A DNA stretch of 64,000 bases, from NCBI RefSeq assembly GCF_900177345.1, contig NZ_FWZT01000032.1, forward strand, positions 16,482 through 80,481, written 5' to 3'. The notes under the pieces were generated by a model. The model had not been told where the DNA came from. It saw only the letters and a program-made list of their open reading frames with translations, and did not search any database. Below are positions 27,001 through 35,859 of the stretch, piece after piece; positions within the stretch are counted from its first letter, which is position 1; the number at the start of each line of letters is the position of its first letter. The position numbers and the translations under genes were made by a program. The stretch comes from Pseudobacteriovorax antillogorgiicola. GTDB lineage: Bacteria; Bdellovibrionota_B; Oligoflexia; Oligoflexales; Oligoflexaceae.

Positions 27001-27859
27001 TGAAAAAGACGATATTGAAACCTATCTAGAAAAACTTTGGGTCCATGGGGCTATAGAGTTTAAGGGGAATGATGAGGTTTTTACAACAGGTAAGGCTTGG
27101 GAGCTGGCCTATGAAGCTCAGCGGCAGCATCGCTTTGGTCAACTCAAGGAAGTCTCTCAGTATGCTCAAAACCAAGGTCAGTGTCGCATGTTGCAACTTA
27201 TGGAGCACTTTGGAGACCCCGATGCTAATGGTGTGGTATGTGGCATCTGCGATGTGTGTGCTCCTGATAATACCAATGTGAAAAGTTTGCGGCTGCTCGA
27301 TGAGACTGAGAAACAGCACTTGAAAACGATTATGAGCGCGCTGAGTTCGGATCGCTATTTAGCGGTAGGCACGCTCCAACGGAATCATATGGATCCTCTC
27401 AAGGTGAGTCGCAGTCGACTTGAGGAGTACATTGACCTTCTAGTGCGAGAAGATTTCGTAGGCACGGAAACTAAAGTTTTTCAAAAAGATGGTAAAGATA
27501 TCTCTTACCGCGTCCTTTTTCGATTAAGAATTATGAACCAATTGCACCTGAACACCATGCAAATTGCCGATATTCAAGATTTGAAGCGTTCTGGTGCTAG
27601 CCGGAAACCTAGCAAGAGAGTCAGTAGGAAGGCAGCGGTCACAGGCTATGACGATGCTGTCTATCAGAAGCTCAAGGACTGGCGTCTTAAAGAATCTAAA
27701 CTCAAAAAAATGCCCGCATTTCGTGTTCTAAGCGATCGGACACTTCAGGAAATTGCCTTGAATTTGCCTAAGACTGAGGAAGATCTACTCGGAATATCGG
27801 GGGTAGGGCCGAGTAAATACGAGAAATTTGGGAAGAAAATTCTGGATCTTCTCCATTAA
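24005..27859 (+). CDS. DNA topoisomerase III - RecQ helicase fusion
   Basis: One polypeptide of 1284 residues. Residues 1-590 are a type IA topoisomerase of the TopB class: Toprim VVAEKPSVARDIAKVLG and ATDAGREGELI, active-site tyrosine in SYPRTDSRY (about Tyr315). Residues 635-1150 are RecQ: Walker A MPTGAGKS, DEAHCISQWGHDFRPDYR, MTATATP, the motif GRAGRDG and a four-cysteine zinc site ending CGICDVC. The final 70 residues form an HRDC domain. Such a pair unlinks double Holliday junctions and stalled forks, usually as separate RecQ and TopB. The start is the TTG at 24005, seven bases after AGGAGG; the open frame upstream has no ribosome site. Confidence 0.93.
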   Translation: MTVVVVAEKPSVARDIAKVLGADQKRDGYWEGSNYQVTWALGHLVRVAEPHEIDPRWKEWRRDTLPMIPERWPLLGNPKTKSQLEVVTRLLGSSERVVCATDAGREGELIFRYIIEKASCRKPMQRLWISSLTPEAIRTGFERLRPVKDYDSLADAARGRSRADWLVGMNLSRAYSLCFGDSFSVGRVQTPTLSILAQRELDIQNFVPEDYREIQGVFRGHGQREEFTAMLFDLKSKKAKRFKDDDKILKAVLEELKGDRYQVEKVEEKTIQLEPPLLFDLTELQRHCNRLYGFQSQKTLDIAQSLYENLKLISYPRTDSRYLSRDMTSGLPRIVQSIREPYDDQIQEDTGNRPLGSRYINDGRVTDHHAIIPTGVLSSRMSQDQANVFDAICRRFLMAWQKPYRYASTNVLVKGHEHQDNVFQARGKKQLERGWKSLETGKGNDKDRFLPSYLQADLAVDLASLQELKKQTQAPPRLTDASLLTAMETAGRQLNDKELSAAMKERGLGTPATRSSIIETLIQRQYLVREGKQFHVSRKGLRLIELVHDDVKSPKMTGEWEFTLRQVQDGKISLKQFSQDIQSFVSKAVAKVLEQAPARPSTQIPAMAGASSDLKIGQEVIRHKTPAAELRPLLKKIFGFERFRPYQEDVCRDIVRGRDALLVMPTGAGKSLCYQLPGMALGGTTVVISPLIALMDDQVEKLQATGLRAEAIHSGKGRQRSREICREYLEGQLDFLYIAPERLGVPGFVPLLGKRKPTLVAIDEAHCISQWGHDFRPDYRMLKERLEPLRPSVIVAMTATATPRVQKDIVDQLGLVEASIHSHGFRRTNIAIESVEVSRPQRVEVIRKLLSKEQHRPAIVYAPTRKQAEECAAKLGQGAQIYHAGMSAERRAQVQRDFLENKVDVMVATIAFGMGIDKPDVRMVIHMAFPGSMEGYYQEIGRAGRDGNLSRAVMFFSFGDFKTHEFFHKKNYPERIDLKAVLKQIPDAGIERTMLRPPVEKDDIETYLEKLWVHGAIEFKGNDEVFTTGKAWELAYEAQRQHRFGQLKEVSQYAQNQGQCRMLQLMEHFGDPDANGVVCGICDVCAPDNTNVKSLRLLDETEKQHLKTIMSALSSDRYLAVGTLQRNHMDPLKVSRSRLEEYIDLLVREDFVGTETKVFQKDGKDISYRVLFRLRIMNQLHLNTMQIADIQDLKRSGASRKPSKRVSRKAAVTGYDDAVYQKLKDWRLKESKLKKMPAFRVLSDRTLQEIALNLPKTEEDLLGISGVGPSKYEKFGKKILDLLH

Positions 27860-27972
27860 AATAAATCTCGTTGATCCTGCTTTTCATGTTTTGATGGTCT
27901 GCCTGACATAAGTACAAACAAAAGACTTAGAATGAAGACGATCAGAGGAACATGAATCATAAGTCCTTTCAT
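27856..27972 (-). CDS. Small single-span membrane protein (38 residues)
   Basis: An ORF on the minus strand with AGGTGG eight bases before its ATG. It encodes 38 residues: a hydrophobic helix at about 6-22 (VPLIVFILSLLFVLM core) followed by a charged, polar tail. It overlaps the end of the topoisomerase-RecQ gene by three to four bases, tail to tail. The size, single helix and ribosome site fit real small inner-membrane proteins, but it could be chance; no family was recognised. Confidence 0.5.
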   Translation of the reverse strand: MKGLMIHVPLIVFILSLLFVLMSGRPSKHEKQDQRDLF

Positions 27973-28090
27973 AGTATTTTCCACCTTTCCCTAGAGTGTG
28001 CCCTACATTATTGATAAACACTATGGCAGGATGAGGCAAATAAATTTTACATAAAGACATGTGACGTATCTATAAAGGCTTAAAGCCATA

Positions 28091-28122
28091 TCAGATCGGA
28101 ACTTTAGCCGATCTGATTTTTT
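28091..28122 (+). terminator. Rho-independent terminator between the topoisomerase-RecQ gene and the his operon
   Basis: TCAGATCGG, an eight-base loop, CCGATCTGA and then six T: a perfect 9-bp stem. The T tract serves plus-strand transcripts; the his operon ends five bases away on the other strand. Confidence 0.85.
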
Positions 28123-28126
28123 GCTA

Positions 28127-28738
28127 TTAGGAGGGAGATTGATTAGAATGGCGATCGTAAAGGACCTGACAAACCTCTTCTATGGTACAATTTTTTGCCT
28201 TTAATAGCACCATTAGATGAAACAGCAAGTCAGCAGACTCTCCTAGAAACTCCTGCTTGTCATCATCTTTCGCAGCGAGCGCGACTTCTACCCCCTCTTC
28301 ACCGACCTTTTGAGCCATCTTATGGAGGCCCTTATCGATCAGTCGACTCACATATGACCCTTCGGGCCGCTGCTCAAATCGCTGTTCGATAACGTTTGAT
28401 AGCTCTTTAAGGAAGCTGACGTCGGTGGCAACATCACCAAAGCAGGTTTTAGTTCCTAGGTGACATGTGGGGCCGATCGGCCTAGCTTTAATAAGAAACG
28501 TATCTTGATCGCAGTCGAGACTAATCTCCTCTAACTCCAGAAAATGACCCGATGTCTCACCCTTCGTCCACAGCCGAGACTTGCTTCGACTGAAAAATGT
28601 AACCCTACGAGTTTCGATAGTTTGTGCCAATGCCTCTTGATTCATATAGCCAAGCATGAGGACATCCTTGCTATTCGCATCTTGGACAACAGCGGGCACT
28701 AACCCGTCAACTTTTTGCCAATTGACTTGATTGATCAT
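28127..28738 (-). CDS. hisIE: Phosphoribosyl-AMP cyclohydrolase / phosphoribosyl-ATP pyrophosphatase
   Basis: A bifunctional enzyme for steps 2 and 3 of histidine synthesis. The N-terminal HisI domain has [28 protein letters not shown], the metal-binding DCDQD and CHLGTKTCF. The C-terminal HisE domain (about 110-203) has EGSYVSRL and [13 protein letters not shown]. At 203 residues it matches enteric HisIE. It is the last gene of the operon, starting within the hisF stop (4-base overlap). Confidence 0.95.
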   Translation of the reverse strand: MINQVNWQKVDGLVPAVVQDANSKDVLMLGYMNQEALAQTIETRRVTFFSRSKSRLWTKGETSGHFLELEEISLDCDQDTFLIKARPIGPTCHLGTKTCFGDVATDVSFLKELSNVIEQRFEQRPEGSYVSRLIDKGLHKMAQKVGEEGVEVALAAKDDDKQEFLGESADLLFHLMVLLKAKNCTIEEVCQVLYDRHSNQSPS

Positions 28739-29502
28739 AGCCGAACCTCCAGGCCCTGAGATTTCAAATATCGTTTCAGATCTGGAACTGTGATCTCTCC
28801 ACGGTGAAAGACTCCAGCTGCCAGAGCAGCATCGACTTTGGCATCGATAAAAGCATTTTTGAAGTCTTCCAGACTGCCAGCACCACCTGAGGCAATCAGC
28901 GGAACTTGGCAGAAATCGCGGGCAATGCGGAGCTGCTTAAGATCGTAACCAACTTTGGTGCCATCGGCTCCCATGCAGTTGAGGACGATTTCTCCAGCTC
29001 CCCGTTCCTGAACCTCGACTAGCCAGTCCATTGTCTTTTTACCAGCACTTTGAGCCGTTGATTCGCTACCGGTATACTTCCAAATGTAGTAATCATCATC
29101 TTGAAGGGCAGAGTCGACGCCAATGACCACACATTGAGAGCCAAATTCTTTTGCAAGTTCATTGATTAGGTCAGGTCGTTCGATTGCTGGTGAGTTGATC
29201 GAGACTTTATCGGCACCGGCGTGCAAAACTCGCCTCGCATCGTCTACAGAGCGAATGCCCCCAGCTACGCAGAAAGGGATATCGATGACCTGTGCAGTGT
29301 CTTCGATCCACTTGGTCGAGACGGTTCGTTTTTCAGCACTGGCAGTGATGTCATAGAATACCAGCTCGTCAGCCCCTTGGTCTCGGTAGCGCTGAGCAAG
29401 GTCGAGGATCTCGCCAAGAATCACATGGTTCTTAAACTTAACCCCTTTTACAACTTGACCATCCCGTACATCCAAGCAGGGAACGATTCGTTTGCTTAAC
29501 AT
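28735..29502 (-). CDS. hisF: Imidazole glycerol phosphate synthase cyclase subunit
   Basis: A (beta/alpha)8 barrel of 255 residues that closes the imidazole ring using ammonia from HisH. Catalytic Asp11 is in [16 protein letters not shown]; also present are [17 protein letters not shown] and the phosphate-binding LIASGGAG. It overlaps hisA upstream by seven bases and hisIE downstream by four. It pairs with the hisH product two genes upstream. Confidence 0.96.
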   Translation of the reverse strand: MLSKRIVPCLDVRDGQVVKGVKFKNHVILGEILDLAQRYRDQGADELVFYDITASAEKRTVSTKWIEDTAQVIDIPFCVAGGIRSVDDARRVLHAGADKVSINSPAIERPDLINELAKEFGSQCVVIGVDSALQDDDYYIWKYTGSESTAQSAGKKTMDWLVEVQERGAGEIVLNCMGADGTKVGYDLKQLRIARDFCQVPLIASGGAGSLEDFKNAFIDAKVDAALAAGVFHRGEITVPDLKRYLKSQGLEVRL

Positions 29503-30224
29503 ATCAAAGCCTCCCTCAAGTCTAAGGTGCCTTCGTAAATAGCCTTGCCGATGATGGCGCCACCCACATTGTCAGCCTTCAGTGCCTTAACCTGATCCAC
29601 AGACTTCAAACCGCCAGAAGCTAAAAACTTTACGGTAGGGAAGCGCAGGGAAAGCTCTTTGTAGAGTTCGAAATTTGGTCCTGTAAGTGTTCCATCGCGA
29701 CTGATGTCTGTGCAAAGCACTTGTGATAAGCCGAGTGACAGGTACTCGTTCAGAACTTCATCTGCAGTCAGGTTTGATACTTCTTGCCAACCGTGGGTGG
29801 CGACCATTGGGGTTCCGGCATCGTTAAGCGAGACGTCTAAGCCTAAGGTGATACGTTCACCCCCAAAAGTTTCTAAGATTCTTTTTGTTGCGGCCATATC
29901 CTTCACAGCTAGGCTGCCGATGATGACACGATCCACACCAGCGTCTAATAGTTCTGATACATCACCGGCACTTCGGACTCCGCCGCCAACCTGGAGTTTG
30001 AGCTTAGTTTCCTCAGCAATTGTGCGGATAATTTTCGTTTGCTGGGGAGCACCTTGCTTCGCTCCATCTAAGTCCACAACATGAAGATAGGTGGCTCCCA
30101 TGGCTTGAAACTCTTTAGCCATCTGCACAGGGTTATCGTTATAGATTGTTTTTTGGTCGAAGAGGCCCTTAGTTAAACGAACAACTTGGCCATTAATCAT
30201 GTCGATAGCAGGATAAATTTTCAT
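29496..30224 (-). CDS. hisA: ProFAR isomerase
   Basis: Phosphoribosyl-formimino-AICAR-phosphate isomerase, 242 residues, a (beta/alpha)8 barrel related to HisF. Catalytic Asp is in [15 protein letters not shown], with [23 protein letters not shown] and the phosphate loops [10 protein letters not shown] and [12 protein letters not shown]. It overlaps hisH by 4 bases and hisF by 7. Confidence 0.96.
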   Translation of the reverse strand: MKIYPAIDMINGQVVRLTKGLFDQKTIYNDNPVQMAKEFQAMGATYLHVVDLDGAKQGAPQQTKIIRTIAEETKLKLQVGGGVRSAGDVSELLDAGVDRVIIGSLAVKDMAATKRILETFGGERITLGLDVSLNDAGTPMVATHGWQEVSNLTADEVLNEYLSLGLSQVLCTDISRDGTLTGPNFELYKELSLRFPTVKFLASGGLKSVDQVKALKADNVGGAIIGKAIYEGTLDLREALIC

Positions 30225-30808
30225 AAGGCAATAAAGTTCCTAAGCATAGTTTGGCCAATGGCAGCAGATTTTTCAGGATGAAATTGGGCACCAAAGAAAT
30301 TATCTTTCTCAACAAGGGCTGGAATTTCCACACCGTAATGGGTCGCTGCTTTTGTGTACTGATTAATCGGGCCTTGAAATGAATGGACGAAGTAAACAAA
30401 AGAGCCTTCTTCCACATTTTTTAGCAAGGCACTATCTGATTTGAAACTTAAGCGGTTCCAGCCCATGTGGGGTAGCGTCAGTCCTTCGTTCCTGGGAATT
30501 GCCGTCACCCGGCCAGGGATCATACCCAGGCAGGCTGTTTGACCCTCATCCGAACCCTCGAAAAGCAACTGCATTCCCAGGCAGATTCCTAACGTTGGCT
30601 GAGTCAATCGCGGTAGCATCTCACTAAGCTCCGCTTTGATAATTTTGTCCATAGAAGCTCGTGCTGCTCCCACGCCGGGTAGAAGAACTTTTTCTGCCTT
30701 AAGTATGATGTCTGGGTCCTGAGTGATGATCCAGGGGCAATCCAGTCGGTCTATGGCATTACTAACAGAGGAAAGGTTTGATCCTCCGGTGTTGACAATG
30801 GCTATCAT
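30221..30808 (-). CDS. hisH: Imidazole glycerol phosphate synthase glutamine amidotransferase
   Basis: A class I glutaminase of 195 residues supplying ammonia to HisF. The triad is visible: the nucleophile Cys in LGICLGMQLLFE, and His and Glu in AQFHPEKSA. Also present are the oxyanion region LPGVGAA and the N-terminal IVNTGGSNLSSV. It has 4-base overlaps with hisB upstream and hisA downstream. Confidence 0.95.
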   Translation of the reverse strand: MIAIVNTGGSNLSSVSNAIDRLDCPWIITQDPDIILKAEKVLLPGVGAARASMDKIIKAELSEMLPRLTQPTLGICLGMQLLFEGSDEGQTACLGMIPGRVTAIPRNEGLTLPHMGWNRLSFKSDSALLKNVEEGSFVYFVHSFQGPINQYTKAATHYGVEIPALVEKDNFFGAQFHPEKSAAIGQTMLRNFIAL

Positions 30809-31881
30809 AGCATTCCCTTTGTAGATGGAAGTTCACCCGATTGGTCGTTTTTCACAGCTTGGCGAAGCGTCCTAGCGAGACCTTTGAAAAGTCCTTCAAC
30901 TTTGTGGTGATCGTTGCCGCCTTCAATGCTCATGTGAAGGTTTGCTCCTAGAGACTCAGCAAACGATCTGAAGAAGTGAGGCACCATTTCTGTGGCCAGT
31001 TCGCCAACCATATCCCTTTTGAACTCTCCCTTAAAAATAAAGTAAGGGCGACCACCAAGGTCGAGACTTACCTTTGCTTCAGACTCATCCATGGGCAATA
31101 CAAAGCCGTAGCGCTGGATGCCAATCTTGTCGCCAAGAGCTTTGCGGAAACACTGTCCCAGTGCTAAGCCGATATCTTCTACCGTATGGTGGTCATCGAT
31201 ATGAAGGTCACCTTCACAGGCAACCTTGAGTGAAAAGCCACCGTGCTTGGGCAACTGTTCTAGCATGTGATCGAAAAAACCAATTCCTGTGGCGAAGTGA
31301 TTCAGACCTGTGCGATCGAGATCGATTTCAATGTTGATTGCAGTTTCCTTCGTCTTGCGGCTGACAGTGGCTTGACGCCTAAGAGACGTTAGCTCGTGAG
31401 CGATATCATCCCACGATGCACCTTGCGTGGCATCAGGTTCATTAACACGAATGCCACGAATTCCCATGCGTTCCGCTAAGAGTAGATCGGAGTCCCGATC
31501 GCCGATGACAGCGGAGCGATCTCGATCCCAATGAGGATCTTGCAAATAAGGCAGAACCAAATCAAGATTGGGCTTACGGCAGCCGCACTGATCTGACGGC
31601 AGATGTGGGCAAATCAAAGTAGTCTCGAATTGAATCCCTTGGCTTTGTAGTAGCTTCATCAAGAACTGATGTGGAACATCAAAGTCTTCTTGAGGAAAAC
31701 TCTCTGTCCCCAAACCGTCTTGATTGCTGATCATGACTAGAGTATAGCCGTGACTTTGGAGCTTTAATAAACTAGGGATGACTCCCGTAAGTAATTCGAT
31801 CTTATCGATGCGATCAACTTGTTCATCCTCCGGCTCTTTGCAAATGGTACCATCTCGGTCGATGAATAATAGCTTTTTCAT
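30805..31881 (-). CDS. hisB: Bifunctional histidinol-phosphatase / imidazoleglycerol-phosphate dehydratase
   Basis: A 358-residue fusion as in enteric bacteria. Residues 1-165 are a HAD-type histidinol phosphatase: LFIDRDGTICKEP, ISNQDGLG, a zinc-like CPHLPSDQCGCRKP and VIGDRDSDL. Residues 165-358 are the dehydratase, with GIGFFDHMLEQLPKHG, CEGDLHIDDHHTVEDIG and FFRSFAESLGANLHMSIEGGNDHHKVE, the two histidine-rich manganese sites. It overlaps hisD and hisH by 4 bases. The bifunctional form is typical of Gammaproteobacteria and scattered elsewhere, so this operon may have a gammaproteobacterial-type history. Confidence 0.95.
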   Translation of the reverse strand: MKKLLFIDRDGTICKEPEDEQVDRIDKIELLTGVIPSLLKLQSHGYTLVMISNQDGLGTESFPQEDFDVPHQFLMKLLQSQGIQFETTLICPHLPSDQCGCRKPNLDLVLPYLQDPHWDRDRSAVIGDRDSDLLLAERMGIRGIRVNEPDATQGASWDDIAHELTSLRRQATVSRKTKETAINIEIDLDRTGLNHFATGIGFFDHMLEQLPKHGGFSLKVACEGDLHIDDHHTVEDIGLALGQCFRKALGDKIGIQRYGFVLPMDESEAKVSLDLGGRPYFIFKGEFKRDMVGELATEMVPHFFRSFAESLGANLHMSIEGGNDHHKVEGLFKGLARTLRQAVKNDQSGELPSTKGML

Positions 31882-33194
31882 GATGACAAACCTTTTCCCT
31901 TGAGCTGCTGGAGGCGAATGCTGACAGCGTTTTTATGAGCATCTAAACCTTCCAGTTCAGCAAGGTGTTCGACTGTTGGCCCTAAAGAGCACAAGCCTTC
32001 TGCACTCAAGTTTTGAAAGGTAACCTGCTTTAAGAACGAGTCTAAGCTCAAGCCACTGACAGCTTTTGCATAGCCATAGGTTGGAAGCACATGATTGGTG
32101 CCGCTGGCATAGTCTCCCACAGATTCAGGGGACCAAGGACCCAGAAACACGGAGCCAGCATTGTGAATTTTGCTCGTCCATGACTCAGGATCAGTCACTT
32201 GGATAATCAAGTGCTCGGGACCATAGCGATTGGAGATTGCTAAGGCTTCGCTCAGGTTGTCAGTTGTGATGATCCTGCTTTTCTCAAGGGCAATAGCTGC
32301 AATATCTTTGCGGGATAACTGTGATAATTGGGTCATAACAGCCTCAACCACTTGCTCAGCTATGTGCTTCGAATTCGTTACAAGGATCGACTGGGAGTCG
32401 ACACCATGCTCTGCCTGAGACAGAAGGTCGGAAGCGATGAAGTCGGGGCTAGCATTCTCATCGGCAATAACCATAACTTCAGAAGGGCCAGCAGGCATAT
32501 CATACATGGCACCCGCAGGGTCTTTGGCAACCTGCAATTTGGCTTCAGTAACCCATGTGTTTCCTGGACCAAAGATTTTAGAGACTGAAGGTATGGATCC
32601 AGTACCGAATGCCATGGCTGCAATAGCCTGGGCCCCACCAGCCTTGTAGACTTGATCGATTCCAGTGAGCTTGGCTGCAACAAGAATATGAGGGTCGATG
32701 CTGCCATCTTTTCTGGGAGGTGTGCATAGCACTTTGAGAGGGCACCCAGCTATGGTCGCAGGAACACCAAGCATGACCACTGTCGATGGTAAGGGGGCGG
32801 TACCGCCAGGAACGTATAGCCCAACGCGCTCAATGGGCCGAGCTTCGCGGCGACAGGTAACACCAGGCATCGTTTCAATAGAAATCGACGACGGCTTTTG
32901 GACTTCGTGAAACTTACTCACATTTTCGATTGCTGTAAGGATTGCTTCACGACTTCGCGCTGATATACTCGACTCAGCGTCTTCGAATTCTGCTGGGCTC
33001 ACGGCTAGATGATCTAAGGTGACTCCATCAAATGTCTCCGTAAGAGCCTTGACGGCTTCATCTCCATTTTGCCGAACTTGAGAGATGATCTGAGCAACCT
33101 TTTCTGAAACACTGGCGGATTGATCCAAGGCTGGCCTCGAAAGAACGAAAGCCTGCTCTTCGCTATTTAAATCTGACCAATTGAAAATCTTCAT
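31878..33194 (-). CDS. hisD: Histidinol dehydrogenase
   Basis: Performs the last two oxidation steps to histidine with NAD and zinc; 438 residues. Signatures are [21 protein letters not shown] motifs (here [15 protein letters not shown]), the substrate region [23 protein letters not shown], the zinc ligands Gln and His in LLSQAEHG, and GPEHL and [13 protein letters not shown]. It starts six bases after hisG and overlaps hisB by 4. Confidence 0.96.
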   Translation of the reverse strand: MKIFNWSDLNSEEQAFVLSRPALDQSASVSEKVAQIISQVRQNGDEAVKALTETFDGVTLDHLAVSPAEFEDAESSISARSREAILTAIENVSKFHEVQKPSSISIETMPGVTCRREARPIERVGLYVPGGTAPLPSTVVMLGVPATIAGCPLKVLCTPPRKDGSIDPHILVAAKLTGIDQVYKAGGAQAIAAMAFGTGSIPSVSKIFGPGNTWVTEAKLQVAKDPAGAMYDMPAGPSEVMVIADENASPDFIASDLLSQAEHGVDSQSILVTNSKHIAEQVVEAVMTQLSQLSRKDIAAIALEKSRIITTDNLSEALAISNRYGPEHLIIQVTDPESWTSKIHNAGSVFLGPWSPESVGDYASGTNHVLPTYGYAKAVSGLSLDSFLKQVTFQNLSAEGLCSLGPTVEHLAELEGLDAHKNAVSIRLQQLKGKGLSS

Positions 33195-33200
33195 AGTGAC

Positions 33201-34085
33201 CTACTCAATAATCTTTTCGATAGGGAGAACCAAGATAGAACTTGCACCGGCTCGTTTAAGCTGTTCCATGGTTTCCCATACCACATCCTCTTGGGCAACC
33301 GCGTGAATGGCTACTTTACTGGAATCGGTACTCAGGGGAACCACCGTGGGTGTTTCCATTCCAGGTAAGTATTGAGCAATTTCGTCGATGGAAGACTTGG
33401 GCGCATTCATCATGATGTAATTTGCGTTTTGTGCAAGCAGGGTGCCGTCGATTCTTTGTAGCAATCGTGTAAGAAAGTCTTCTTGTTCTGACTCTAAAGT
33501 TTGATTAGATCGTACTAATACCGCTTCGCTCTCTAAAATGGTGATCACTTCTTTGAGGCCATTGGAATCAAGAGTCGCACCAGTGGAAACCAGATCACAG
33601 ATGGCATCGGCAACACCAATGGAAGGTGTGACTTCAACAGAGCCACTGATTTCTACAGCCTCCGCAGCGATGCTTTTCGATTCAAGATAGCGCTCTAATA
33701 TGTTCGGATATGATGTGGCGATGCGTTTGCCGCTGAAACTTTCCAACCCTTCAAACGGCACCGATTTTGGCCATGCTAGTGAAAGGCGACAGCTGCCAAA
33801 GCCCAAGCTGCGAATCACCTTCACAGGGTTGTCTGGGCTCTTGCTACAACCAATCTTTTCTTCAAGTTCGTTAAGCCCTACGATCCCGATATCGCAGACA
33901 CCATCGCGGACATAATGTGGAATATCGTCGTCACGGACCAACATAAGCTCGACAGGATGATTTTTTGCCCTCGAAATCAGGGTTCTCTTGCGATTATCAA
34001 ACTGAAGGCCGCAGCGATTTAATAGGGATAGGCATTTTTCACTTAATCGTCCACTTTTTTGGATAGCGATTCGCAAGTTCTTCAT
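33201..34085 (-). CDS. hisG: ATP phosphoribosyltransferase, long form
   Basis: The committed step of histidine synthesis. It has 294 residues with the C-terminal ACT-like regulatory domain (about residue 225 on), so feedback inhibition by histidine is expected and no HisZ is needed. Motifs are RIAIQKSGRLSEKCLSLL, VRDDDIPHYVRDGVCDIGIVG and the PRPP region DAICDLVSTGATLDSNGL. It overlaps the TrpR-like regulator gene by 4 bases. Confidence 0.96.
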   Translation of the reverse strand: MKNLRIAIQKSGRLSEKCLSLLNRCGLQFDNRKRTLISRAKNHPVELMLVRDDDIPHYVRDGVCDIGIVGLNELEEKIGCSKSPDNPVKVIRSLGFGSCRLSLAWPKSVPFEGLESFSGKRIATSYPNILERYLESKSIAAEAVEISGSVEVTPSIGVADAICDLVSTGATLDSNGLKEVITILESEAVLVRSNQTLESEQEDFLTRLLQRIDGTLLAQNANYIMMNAPKSSIDEIAQYLPGMETPTVVPLSTDSSKVAIHAVAQEDVVWETMEQLKRAGASSILVLPIEKIIE

Positions 34086-34405
34086 GAGATTCCGTCTTTC
34101 TTTTTCTGTTTGTCCAATAAAATTCGATAGCCTTTTGCGCCGTATGTCATTGATCGTGCGACTCTGGTGATCGTTGTGGTGCTTACACCGGTTTGCTCAT
34201 TGATGGTCCGATAGGAGTCGCCTTTCTCAAGCTGTTTGGCAACCCGCCAGCGATCTGCCATGGAGCGTAGTTCTGCGGGCGTGCATAGATCGTCAAAGAA
34301 TGCCTGAAACTCTTCTGGCCCGTCTAACAGACTCAAGCTCTGATAAAGCTCCTCAAGAAAGCGACCGTTCCAATGATCGTCTGTTTTTCCAGATTGGCTT
34401 GCCAT
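34082..34405 (-). CDS. TrpR-family transcriptional regulator of the his operon (YerC/HisR type)
   Basis: A 107-residue protein of the TrpR superfamily: helical, with LCTPAELRSMADRWRVAKQLEKG and the helix-turn-helix YRTINEQTGVSTTTITRVARSM. Members of the YerC/YecD group co-occur with his genes, and some are called HisR. It is the first gene of this operon, coupled to hisG, so autoregulation with histidine as corepressor is likely (inference). The ATG at 34405 has AGGAG upstream. A 12-bp palindrome lies 45 bases before it. Confidence 0.85.
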   Translation of the reverse strand: MASQSGKTDDHWNGRFLEELYQSLSLLDGPEEFQAFFDDLCTPAELRSMADRWRVAKQLEKGDSYRTINEQTGVSTTTITRVARSMTYGAKGYRILLDKQKKKDGIS

Positions 34406-34449
34406 TCATTGATCTCCTGATCTACTGTTTTACCACGTTAATACAGTGG

Positions 34450-34461
34450 TGTGTTAACACA
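34450..34461 (-). promoter_or_regulatory. Palindrome upstream of the his operon, candidate HisR operator
   Basis: TGTGTTAACACA is a perfect dyad centred on GTTAAC, the core also found in TrpR-type operators. A related TTAA occurs 12 bases closer to the gene (ACGTTAATAC), inside ACCAC...GTGGT. The position fits repression of the operon by its first gene product. Confidence 0.5.
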
Positions 34462-34602
34462 TTAATCGGTCATTGGCAAGAAAGCTTTGATAGTAATTGG
34501 CGAAATACCAGACAACTTACTGTAAACTATGCTTTTAAATTTTTGCAGATCGGTAAGGTAGGGTTGCCTGGGTGAGGCTCGTGAGGCGGCTAGGAGGAAG
34601 GA

Positions 34603-34626
34603 GGAGTCTCTGGGCCCTGAGACTCT
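34603..34626 (-). terminator. Strong hairpin after the carboxypeptidase gene
   Basis: GAGTCTC and GAGACTC flank TGGGCCCT, which is itself almost self-complementary; the mRNA stem could be 9-10 bp. No T tract on either strand, so it is only a possible terminator, on the upstream side of the his operon. Confidence 0.3.
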
Positions 34627-34641
34627 CAGTCGTCTGTTAGG

Positions 34642-35574
34642 TCAGTTATTGCTCTCCTCTTGGGAATCGTTTACAGCATCCATCCGTGGTCGCTTTTTGG
34701 AAGCCCTCATGGCAACTGTCCCTGCGATGTCCTGGAGGAAGTCTAACTGGTCCATCTTCTCTAATAGTTTTGAATCTTTGAGTTCTACCGTGAGAACCGG
34801 GACATTCTTATCCTTCCACATGTAGCGGCCCAGAGATCCTGGGAACGTTCCTAACGAAACCCATGGAATCCACTTGTAGTTCGGGAAACGAATCTTCGGT
34901 CCGTCAAAGTCTAAGACGCCATAAGGAGTGTGGATCGCAACAATGAAGTCTGGTCGAAAGTCTTCAATGTGCTTGATCGTGCATTTGGTTTCAGGTTCGC
35001 TGCCCGCGCTAGGGCCAGGATTGCGTCTTGGGTCTTTGCCTTTTTTCTGGACCCAGTATTTGTGAGCCAGTTCATCCCAGTCCTTCGAGGGAAAGTTGCG
35101 GTTAATATCGACACCATTGGCATTCATTCGAGTTTTCGCCTCCCAACCATCAGGATTCAGAATGGGAACGATCCGCCACTGGTTCCTAGCTGTTAGGTCG
35201 ACAAGCCTCTCCATCCACCGTCGAGCAACGCTGCCCCCTTCGGCCTCGTCGCCGTGCATTAAGCCGAGAACCAGCACTTTTTTCTGGCGGGTGGAGGGTT
35301 GGACCTTTGAGTCGTAATGGTAGATCGGATCGCCTGCCACGCTCTTACAGGTGGGTAAGACTTGAACTTCATCACAGGCTTTGGCGATTCGTGCCTTATC
35401 AAATTCTCCTGGCAATTTTGCAAGAGACTCGCGACAGATCTTTGGGATTTCGCCTATTTCCGCCTTTTGGGGTTCCTGCGGGTAAAACGGAACTCCCCAG
35501 GGAGGAATTGCGTCAGCCACAGCTTGCAATGGCAAGGCGGCTAGGCAGAAAGCGAAAAGATGTTTTGACCACAT
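34642..35574 (-). CDS. Exported M14-family zinc carboxypeptidase
   Basis: Begins with a Sec signal peptide (hydrophobic core at about 5-20, AVADA cleavage). The M14 zinc site is complete: H-G-D-E in GLMHGDEAEGG, the substrate NPDGWEAKTR and INRNFP (Asn-Arg), a later ligand in VAIHTPYG and the catalytic Glu in LTVELKD. It is similar in scope to murein-peptide amidase MpaA, but exported, so it could trim peptidoglycan or other peptides in the periplasm. At 310 residues the ATG at 35574 follows GAGG by five bases; an upstream ATG is in frame without a ribosome site. Confidence 0.82.
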   Translation of the reverse strand: MWSKHLFAFCLAALPLQAVADAIPPWGVPFYPQEPQKAEIGEIPKICRESLAKLPGEFDKARIAKACDEVQVLPTCKSVAGDPIYHYDSKVQPSTRQKKVLVLGLMHGDEAEGGSVARRWMERLVDLTARNQWRIVPILNPDGWEAKTRMNANGVDINRNFPSKDWDELAHKYWVQKKGKDPRRNPGPSAGSEPETKCTIKHIEDFRPDFIVAIHTPYGVLDFDGPKIRFPNYKWIPWVSLGTFPGSLGRYMWKDKNVPVLTVELKDSKLLEKMDQLDFLQDIAGTVAMRASKKRPRMDAVNDSQEESNN

Positions 35575-35859
35575 AGGTTCCTCATTCATTTATCAAGGTA
35601 AAAAGACCATCCCATTGTCTAGTATAAGCAGTTTATATCATTGGATCTATACAAGATAAAGGGAATATCAGAGGCTTTCGCGCTTTTCGAAGCCTTGTCA
35701 AATCCCGTGATAACTGCCTTTGGCTAGCAGAAATCAGCTCATCGTTGGTCGGGTCAGGAGAGCTAATTTGCCGGAAACAGCCAGGTTCTTTTTGAGATCT
35801 TAACTATCTTAAAAAGCGACCGCTAGGTCATCTGTTGCGAACCTTCTTAGAGGCATGTC

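Noticed and set aside
34603..34626. Classical rho-independent terminator
   Set aside because: The hairpin is strong but lacks a T tract on either strand, so it is listed only with low confidence.
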